In this document: piece by piece, positions 58,786 through 64,000 of the stretch
Position numbering within the stretch: the first letter of the stretch is position 1
Layout of the letters: each line of letters begins with the position of its first letter
Origin: Wocania_A spongiicola
GTDB taxonomy: Bacteria > Bacteroidota > Bacteroidia > Flavobacteriales > Flavobacteriaceae
Direction of reading: 5' to 3'
Length of the DNA stretch: 64,000 bases
Assembly: GCF_023502325.1 (NCBI RefSeq)
Contig: NZ_JAMFLZ010000004.1
Location: 248,001 to 312,000, forward strand
Notes under the pieces: model-generated
Told to the model about the DNA's origin: nothing
The model's input: the letters and a program-made list of their open reading frames with translations, nothing else
The model's database searches: none
Translations under genes and position numbers: made by a program

Positions 58786-59361
58786 ATGGAAAGAAATAAT
58801 TTGTACCCTATTTTTTTAAAGGCACAAAATTTAAATGTGCTTATTGTAGGTGGTGGTTATGTTGCGGAAGAAAAATTGAGATTTTTATTAAAATCGAGTC
58901 CAGATGCTTGTGTAACATTAGTGTCTCCCATGTTTAGAGAAGATACTATATCTTTGACTAAGAAAGGAAATGTTACGCTAATAAAAGATAAATATGATAA
59001 ACGTTATTTAAAAGGAAAGCATATTGTTGTTGCAACGACTGATGTTCCTAAAGTAAACATAAAAGTTTATAAACATTGTAGAAAAAGAAGTATTTTAGTA
59101 AATGTTGCCGATAACCCACCATATTGTGATTTCTATATGGGTGGAATTGTAACTAAAGGTAATGTAAAAGTGGCGATTTCAACTAATGGAAAATCACCAA
59201 CAACAGCTAAACGATTACGACAATTTTTTGAGGATGTTATCCCAGAAGATGTTGACGATTTAGTTAAAAATTTAAATGAATATAGAAAAACAATAAAAGG
59301 AGATTTCGAGCAGAAAGTAGAAACGCTTAATGAATTCACCAAAGGATTAATTGCAAAATAG
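58786..59361 (+). CDS. precorrin-2 dehydrogenase / sirohydrochlorin ferrochelatase (SirC/Met8-like)
   Basis: 191 residues. Rossmann motif NVLIVGGGYVAEEKLRFLL, conserved VNVADNPPYCDFYMGGIV (Asn, Asp region) and ISTNGKSPTTAKRLRQFFE, as in the N-terminal half of CysG and in Met8. It oxidises precorrin-2 with NAD and may insert iron to give siroheme. It corresponds to the N-terminal half of CysG; the methyltransferase half is the separate gene upstream. Length argues for the short SirC/Met8 form. Confidence 0.93.
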   Translation: MERNNLYPIFLKAQNLNVLIVGGGYVAEEKLRFLLKSSPDACVTLVSPMFREDTISLTKKGNVTLIKDKYDKRYLKGKHIVVATTDVPKVNIKVYKHCRKRSILVNVADNPPYCDFYMGGIVTKGNVKVAISTNGKSPTTAKRLRQFFEDVIPEDVDDLVKNLNEYRKTIKGDFEQKVETLNEFTKGLIAK

Positions 59362-59371
59362 AATCGTAGAA

Positions 59372-60424
59372 ATGATTAAAACAGATATACTCATAATAGG
59401 AGCAGGACCAACTGGATTATTTACAGTTTTTGAAGCAGGTTTATTAAAGCTTAAATGCCATTTAATTGATGCATTACCACAACCAGGTGGTCAATGTTCT
59501 GAAATTTATCCAAAGAAGCCAATTTATGATATTCCTGGATTTCCAGAGATATTGGCAGGAGATTTAACTAAAAATTTGTTAGAGCAAGGAAAGCAATTTG
59601 AGCCTGGTTTTACTTTAGGTGAACGAGCAGAAACTATAGAAAAACAAGACGATGGGTCTTTTATTGTAACAACGAATAAAGGTACAAAACATCATGCTCC
59701 AGTAGTAGCAATTGCCGGTGGTTTAGGATCATTTGAACCTAGAAAACCAGCCATAGAAGGTATTGCTGGTTATGAAGATAAAGGTGTTGAATATATTATT
59801 AAAGATCCAGAGTTTTATCGTGATAAGAAAGTCGTTATTTCTGGTGGTGGTGATTCAGCTTTAGACTGGAGTATCTTTTTAACTGATGTAGCTTCAGAAG
59901 TGACTCTAATTCATAGAAGAAATGAGTTTAGAGGGGCATTAGATTCTGTAGAAAAAGTAAGAGAGTTAACACTTTTAAATAAAATTAATTTAATTACGCC
60001 AGCAGAAGTAAAAGGACTTCATGGTGATGGAAAAATTGAAGCTATTACTTATGTTAAAGACGGCGAAGAAACTAAGATAGAAACAGACCATTTTATTCCT
60101 TTATTTGGTTTATCACCAAAATTAGGCCCTATAGGAAATTGGGGATTAGATATTGAAAAGAATGCCATTAAAGTAGATAACTCTTTAAACTATCAAACTA
60201 ATATACCAGGAGTTTTTGCCATTGGAGATGTAAATACATATCCTGAGAAATTAAAATTAATTCTTTGTGGATTCCATGAAGCCACATTAATGTGCCAAGC
60301 GGCTTACAGAATTATTAATCCAGGTAAAAAGTATGTTTTAAAATATACAACTGTTAGTGGTATAGATGGTTTTGATGGAACACGCAAGGAAGCACCAAAG
60401 GCGGTAGTTCAGGCTATTAATTAA
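59372..60424 (+). CDS. ferredoxin-NADP+ reductase, thioredoxin-reductase-like type
   Basis: About 350 residues from ATG 59372, chosen because the FAD motif LIIGAGPTGLFTVFEAG should follow the start closely; an ATG at 59351 overlaps the preceding gene. The NADP motif is VVISGGGDSALDW, and the second FAD motif GVFAIGDVNTYPEKLKL. No redox-active CxxC is present in the NADP domain, which separates it from thioredoxin reductase and matches the YumC/type II FNR. It most likely reduces ferredoxin for the ferredoxin-dependent sulfite reductase two genes upstream. Confidence 0.9.
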   Translation: MIKTDILIIGAGPTGLFTVFEAGLLKLKCHLIDALPQPGGQCSEIYPKKPIYDIPGFPEILAGDLTKNLLEQGKQFEPGFTLGERAETIEKQDDGSFIVTTNKGTKHHAPVVAIAGGLGSFEPRKPAIEGIAGYEDKGVEYIIKDPEFYRDKKVVISGGGDSALDWSIFLTDVASEVTLIHRRNEFRGALDSVEKVRELTLLNKINLITPAEVKGLHGDGKIEAITYVKDGEETKIETDHFIPLFGLSPKLGPIGNWGLDIEKNAIKVDNSLNYQTNIPGVFAIGDVNTYPEKLKLILCGFHEATLMCQAAYRIINPGKKYVLKYTTVSGIDGFDGTRKEAPKAVVQAIN

Positions 60425-60452
60425 ACATCTCAATCACATAAATAAAGTTTCT

Positions 60453-61196
60453 GTGAAAAAAAGTTATAATGTTTGCCTTAAAGATTCGGTTAAAACCTTC
60501 ACTAAACGCTTGTTTTATGCCTTATTTGATGAGCAACAGGAAAAAGCCCATGCAGAATATTTAGAAACAACATTCTTGAAGATTCTTTTAAAACTTTCTG
60601 TTGAAAACGGACAAGAAAAGTGGGAAAAGTTTAAAGAGCAATTACCAGAGATTAGAAAGGCGTTAGATAAAGATGCCATTGCTTTTGAGTGTAATGACCC
60701 CGCATCATCTTGTTTAGAAGAAGTCTATTTAGCATACCCAGGTTTTCATGCTATTTCAATTTATAGATTAAGTCATACACTTTATAAGTTGAATGTTCGT
60801 ATTCTGCCAAGAATGATGAGTGAATACATTCATGGTATCACAGGAATTGATATTCACCCAGGAGCAACTATAGGAAAATCCTTTTATATAGATCATGGTA
60901 CAGGTATCGTAATAGGAGAGACATCTATCATAAAAGATTATGTTAAGATATATCAAGGTGTTACGTTAGGAGGTATTCAAGTAAGCAAAGATTTAGCTAA
61001 AACAAAGCGCCATCCTACCATTGAGGATAATGTAACAATTTATGCCAATGCAACTATTTTAGGCGGTGATATTGTTATTGGAGCAAACACAACAATAGGT
61101 GCGAATGTTTGGATTACACAATCGGTTCCAGAAGATTCATTAGTTACTTATCAAACTGAAATTAAAATCAGACCTAAAAAAAATGGCATACGGTAG
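60453..61196 (+). CDS. cysE: serine O-acetyltransferase
   Basis: 247 residues starting with GTG at 60453 (no in-frame ATG close by; the next Met is too deep). The C-terminal half is a left-handed beta-helix of hexapeptide repeats (DIHPGATIGKSFYIDHGTGI, YQGVTLGGIQ, IEDNVTIYANATILGG) with the catalytic His region. The N-terminal 90 residues are helical. It makes O-acetylserine, the substrate of the cysteine synthase whose start codon overlaps by 14 bases. GTG start is uncommon among the neighbours. Confidence 0.93.
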   Translation: MKKSYNVCLKDSVKTFTKRLFYALFDEQQEKAHAEYLETTFLKILLKLSVENGQEKWEKFKEQLPEIRKALDKDAIAFECNDPASSCLEEVYLAYPGFHAISIYRLSHTLYKLNVRILPRMMSEYIHGITGIDIHPGATIGKSFYIDHGTGIVIGETSIIKDYVKIYQGVTLGGIQVSKDLAKTKRHPTIEDNVTIYANATILGGDIVIGANTTIGANVWITQSVPEDSLVTYQTEIKIRPKKNGIR

Positions 61197-62073
61197 TACT
61201 ATTTTAGACCAAATTGGAAATACACCATTAGTTGAAGCGACACATCTTATTTCTAAAGAGGGTGTACGACTATTTCTTAAATTAGAAGGAAATAACCCTG
61301 GTGGAAGTGTAAAAGATAGGCCAGCGTTTAATATGATTAATGAAGCTTTAAAGCGTGGAGATATAAAAAAAGGAGAGACCTTAGTTGAGGCAACTAGTGG
61401 CAATACAGGAATTGCTTTGGCTTTTATTTCGAAGCTTTTAGGGCTGAATATGATTTTAATCATGCCTGAAAACTCAACAGAAGAACGCGTAAAAACGATG
61501 CGCGCCTATGGTGCAGAGGTTATTTTGACACCATCAGATATTGGTATTGAAGGGTCAAGAGATTTGGCTTTTAAGCTTAGAGATGAAAAGGGGTATGTGC
61601 TATTAAATCAATTTGAAAATGATGATAACTGGAAAGCTCATTATAAAGCCACTGGGCCAGAAATATGGAGAGATACAGAACATGAAATTACTCATTTTGT
61701 GTCGGCCATGGGAACAACAGGAACTATAACAGGTGTTTCTACATTTTTAAAAGAGAAAAATAAGAATGTTACTATAGTTGGCGCGCAACCAGCTGACGGA
61801 TCAAGAATCCCAGGTATTAGAAAATGGTCACCAGATTATGTGCCCAAGTTTTTTGATAGAAATAAAGTAGATCAAGTTGTTGAAGTAACTGAAAATGAAG
61901 CTAAAGCAATGACGAAACGTTTAGCAAATGAAGAAGGTGTTTTTGCTGGGATGAGCAGTGGCGGCTCTGTATTTTGTGCTTTAAAAGTTGCCGAGTCAAT
62001 TGATAAAGGTGTTTTGGTAGCTATTATTTGCGATAGAGGAGATAGATATTTGTCTTCCAGTTTATTTGAGTAA
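61183..62073 (+). CDS. cysM: cysteine synthase (O-acetylserine sulfhydrylase), CysM-type
   Basis: 296 residues. PLP Lys in LEGNNPGGSVKDRPAFNMI, phosphate loop EATSGNTGIALAF, and GTTGTITGVSTFLKE. The NNPGGSVKDR and NNPG-type signature and length point to CysM rather than CysK. It joins sulfide and O-acetylserine to cysteine, the end of the operon's pathway. The ATG at 61183 overlaps the end of cysE by 14 bases, indicating coupling. The gene at 62121 follows after 47 bases and is probably a separate unit. Confidence 0.95.
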   Translation: MAYGSTILDQIGNTPLVEATHLISKEGVRLFLKLEGNNPGGSVKDRPAFNMINEALKRGDIKKGETLVEATSGNTGIALAFISKLLGLNMILIMPENSTEERVKTMRAYGAEVILTPSDIGIEGSRDLAFKLRDEKGYVLLNQFENDDNWKAHYKATGPEIWRDTEHEITHFVSAMGTTGTITGVSTFLKEKNKNVTIVGAQPADGSRIPGIRKWSPDYVPKFFDRNKVDQVVEVTENEAKAMTKRLANEEGVFAGMSSGGSVFCALKVAESIDKGVLVAIICDRGDRYLSSSLFE

Positions 62074-62120
62074 ATTTACAATGGAGCCAGTCTAGCCCTT
62101 AAGTAAATTTATATCCTTTA

Positions 62121-63014
62121 ATGAAAAAAATATTCTTCTTTGCTATTATCTTAATAGCTTGTAAACCGAATAAAGAAACTAATAAATCAACAGATTTTGA
62201 AATAGGAATTATTGCAGACTGTCAATACTGTAATTGTGAAACACAAGGCAAGCGATTTTATAAACAATCACCAGATAAATTTAAGTCTGCAATAAAAGAG
62301 TTAAATACTAAGAACTTAGATTACACAATTCATTTAGGCGATTTTATTGATCGTAATTTTGAAAGTTTTGATACAGTATTACCAATTTGGAACCGTTTAA
62401 AATCTAAAAAATATCATGTTCTTGGTAATCATGATTTTAGTGTTCAAGATTCTTTAAAGCCTTTGGTGGCTTCTAAAATGGGATTAAAGAATCGTTACTA
62501 TAGTTTTATCAAAAACAATTGGCGTTTTATTGTTTTAGATGGTAATGATCTTAGTTACCATGGAGCACTAACTTATGAAAAGGAAAAAGAAACAGATTCT
62601 CTTTTTAATCTTTTAAAAATAAATAATGAACCTAATTTACAAACTTGGAACGGAGGCTTAAGTTCAAGCCAATTACAATGGATTGAAAAAGAACTAAAGG
62701 ATGCAAAAAAAAACGATGAGTATGTTGGATTTTATTGTCATTTTCCTGCTGGGAGAGTTGGTGAAGCTCATAATTTATGGAATTACAAACAATTTCTTCA
62801 GCTAATAAATAGTTACAATAACGTAAAATTTTATTTCAATGGACATAATCATAATGGTGATTATCTAGAAAAAAATAAGGTCCACCACATAACATTTAAA
62901 GGGATGCTAGATACTAAAAAAGCATCAGCATTTGCTATTGCAAAATTCACTAAAGATTCAATTTTTATACAAGGTTATGGTAGAGAAACATCAAGAAGAT
63001 TAAAAATTAACTAG
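62121..63014 (+). CDS. calcineurin-like metallophosphoesterase lipoprotein
   Basis: 297 residues with a short lipoprotein signal (KKIFFFAIILIAC, lipobox Cys at 14). The metallophosphatase motifs are IGIIADCQYC, HLGDFIDRNF, HVLGNHDF, YCHFPAGRV and FNGHNHNGDY, giving the full di-metal site. The overall pattern resembles manganese-dependent ADP-ribose/CDP-alcohol diphosphatases, but the substrate cannot be read from sequence. It sits on the periplasmic face or outer membrane. It has no obvious functional tie to the cys operon upstream or metH downstream. Confidence 0.88.
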   Translation: MKKIFFFAIILIACKPNKETNKSTDFEIGIIADCQYCNCETQGKRFYKQSPDKFKSAIKELNTKNLDYTIHLGDFIDRNFESFDTVLPIWNRLKSKKYHVLGNHDFSVQDSLKPLVASKMGLKNRYYSFIKNNWRFIVLDGNDLSYHGALTYEKEKETDSLFNLLKINNEPNLQTWNGGLSSSQLQWIEKELKDAKKNDEYVGFYCHFPAGRVGEAHNLWNYKQFLQLINSYNNVKFYFNGHNHNGDYLEKNKVHHITFKGMLDTKKASAFAIAKFTKDSIFIQGYGRETSRRLKIN

Positions 63015-63063
63015 GATAGTCTAAATTTTTAAATAAAAAAGGAACAAATAAAGTTAATTGTAT

Positions 63064-63071
63064 TACTTTTG
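63064..63071 (+). promoter_or_regulatory. promoter -7 box of the metH leader
   Basis: TACTTTTG, exact TAnnTTTG match and identical to the metK promoter box; 29 bases before the riboswitch P1 stem. Confidence 0.6.
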
Positions 63072-63099
63072 CTAATCAGTTCATTAATGTACTAATATT

Positions 63100-63207
63100 G
63101 TTATCAAGAAAGGTAGAGGGAATAGACCCTTTGAAGCCTTGGCAACCCTTTAACTTTTAAAGAAGGTGCTACATTCTACTAATATTTTAAAATGTTAGAA
63201 AGATAAC
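63100..63207 (+). ncRNA. SAM-I (S-box) riboswitch upstream of metH
   Basis: P1 is GTTATC (63100-63105) with GATAAC (63202-63207). The core reads TCAAGAAAGGTAGAGGGA, GACCCTTTGAAGCC, TTGGCAACCC and AAGGTGCTACATTC, a close relative of the metY element at 35794 with compensating differences in the loops. After it, GAAAAGT (63208-63214) and ACTTTTC (63224-63230) form a small hairpin ahead of the metH ATG. SAM excess should reduce methionine synthase expression. Confidence 0.95.
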
Positions 63208-63259
63208 GAAAAGTGTTTCTTTTACTTTTCTTGATGACAATAGATATAAATAATATCAA

Positions 63260-64000
63260 ATGTCAAACATACAACAAGCTTTAAAACAACGTATTCTTGT
63301 ACTAGATGGTGCCATGGGAACTATGTTGCAAGCCTATAAATTTACCGAGGAAGATTTTAGAGGTGAGCGTTTTAAAAACTATCCAACGCCATTACAAGGG
63401 AACAATGACTTATTGTCTATTACACAGCCAAAGGCTATAAAAACTATTCATGCAAAATATTTTGAAGCTGGTGCAGATATTGTTGAAACCAACACGTTTT
63501 CTGGAACAACAATAGCTATGGCAGATTATCAAATGGAAGATTTGGTATACGAGCTCAATTATCAGTCAGCTAAAATAGCTAAAGAAGTGGCTGAAGAATT
63601 TACAGCTAAAGAGTCACATAAACCACGTTTTGTAGCTGGTTCTATTGGACCTACAAATAGAACTGCAAGTATGTCGCCAGATGTTAATGATCCTGGTTAT
63701 AGAGCTGTTACTTTTGATGAATTGCGTATAGCGTATAAACAGCAAGTGGAAGCTTTAGTTGATGGAGGTGTGGATTTATTATTAGTAGAAACGGTTTTCG
63801 ATACGCTTAACGCTAAAGCAGCATTATTTGCAATTGAAGAGGTTAAAGATGAAAGAAGTATAGATATTCCAATTATGTTAAGTGGGACTATAACAGATGC
63901 TTCTGGTAGAACATTATCGGGACAAACAGCTGAAGCTTTTTTAATTTCAGTGTCACATATACCACTATTATCCATTGGTTTTAATTGTGCCTTGGGCGCT
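63260..64000 (+). CDS. metH: methionine synthase, homocysteine-binding domain, cut by window edge
   Basis: 247 codons are visible to the end of the window, open throughout. The N-terminal DGAMGTMLQAYKFTEEDFRGE, ADIVETNTFSGTTIAMADY, AGSIGPTNRTASMSPDV, LLLVETVFDTLNAKAALFAI and SIGFNCALGA (first zinc-binding Cys) are the homocysteine methyltransferase domain of cobalamin-dependent MetH. It transfers methyl from 5-methyl-tetrahydrofolate to homocysteine. In many Bacteroidota this domain is a separate gene from the folate/cobalamin part; which form this is cannot be seen here. ATG at 63260 is 53 bases after the riboswitch. Confidence 0.95.
   Translation, partial: MSNIQQALKQRILVLDGAMGTMLQAYKFTEEDFRGERFKNYPTPLQGNNDLLSITQPKAIKTIHAKYFEAGADIVETNTFSGTTIAMADYQMEDLVYELNYQSAKIAKEVAEEFTAKESHKPRFVAGSIGPTNRTASMSPDVNDPGYRAVTFDELRIAYKQQVEALVDGGVDLLLVETVFDTLNAKAALFAIEEVKDERSIDIPIMLSGTITDASGRTLSGQTAEAFLISVSHIPLLSIGFNCALGA

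Noticed and set aside
1..64000. CRISPR arrays, tRNA or rRNA genes, integrases and insertion sequences
   Set aside because: No regularly spaced repeats, cloverleaf-like GC-rich segments or transposase/integrase frames were found while reading both strands.

Overview
This window looks like a chromosomal segment of a marine-type Flavobacteriaceae (phylum Bacteroidota). The evidence is the strongly AT-rich sequence, the absence of Shine-Dalgarno-like leaders, promoter boxes of the TAnnTTTG type, the Bacteroidota-style argG, HEPN-tailed sulfite reductase and DUF6443-type RHS genes, and lipoprotein signals of the form (L/I)(x)(S/G)C. No rRNA, tRNA, CRISPR array or insertion sequence was recognised. 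Most of the window is amino-acid biosynthesis, interrupted by a sugar-acid/glycoside catabolic island and an RHS polymorphic-toxin locus.

Layout. 1-2732 (minus): head of an arginine operon (GNAT acyltransferase, argG, argC running off the left edge). 3237-4829 (minus): GapN-like aldehyde dehydrogenase. 5040-12471: divergent LacI-type repressor and a hexuronate operon (uxuB-type SDR, uxuA, uxaC, complete TRAP transporter dctPQM). 12732-21920: exported carbohydrate genes: three DUF1080 (3-keto-glycoside hydrolase-like) domains in two proteins, two exported Gfo/Idh oxidoreductases, a GH20 hexosaminidase and a DUF7133-like/HEAT/cytochrome c lipoprotein. A GTGTkCGCACAC palindrome in front of both blocks suggests shared LacI-family control. 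Together they read as a pathway that oxidises, cleaves and imports glycosides and uronates outside the cytoplasm.

21942-29052 (minus): ilvD-ilvB-ilvN-ilvC-ilvA, preceded by an Ile/Val-rich 19-residue leader peptide, a hairpin over its last codons, a competing antiterminator and an intrinsic terminator: a complete-looking attenuator. 29144-30602 (plus): metK behind a SAM-II-like riboswitch. 30728-31519: another DUF1080 protein, followed by a folded flavobacterial intergenic repeat. 31704-34003 (minus): leuA-leuB. 34152-35705: a helical protein of unknown function. 35794-42019: SAM-I riboswitch, metY, a MetX-aspartokinase-homoserine dehydrogenase fusion and a second sulfhydrylase (metZ-like).

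42126-43619: AraC regulator, a 78-residue orphan and a frameshifted two-helix membrane protein. 43688-43886: a dense set of inverted repeats. 43914-51957 (minus): two large RHS-family proteins, the second ending in an M91-like zinc-peptidase domain, with an overlapping multi-helix membrane gene that is a candidate immunity protein. 52120-62073: sulfate assimilation to cysteine in one direction (Rrf2 regulator, DUF2061, cysH, cysD, cysN, HEPN-tailed sulfite reductase, siroheme genes, ferredoxin reductase, cysE, cysM). 62121-63014: metallophosphoesterase lipoprotein. 63100-64000: SAM-I riboswitch and the start of metH.

The sulfur, methionine and branched-chain blocks connect logically: sulfate to cysteine, aspartate to homoserine to homocysteine, homocysteine to methionine to SAM, with SAM read back by three riboswitches of two classes. 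All functional calls are from reading the sequence; no database search was run.
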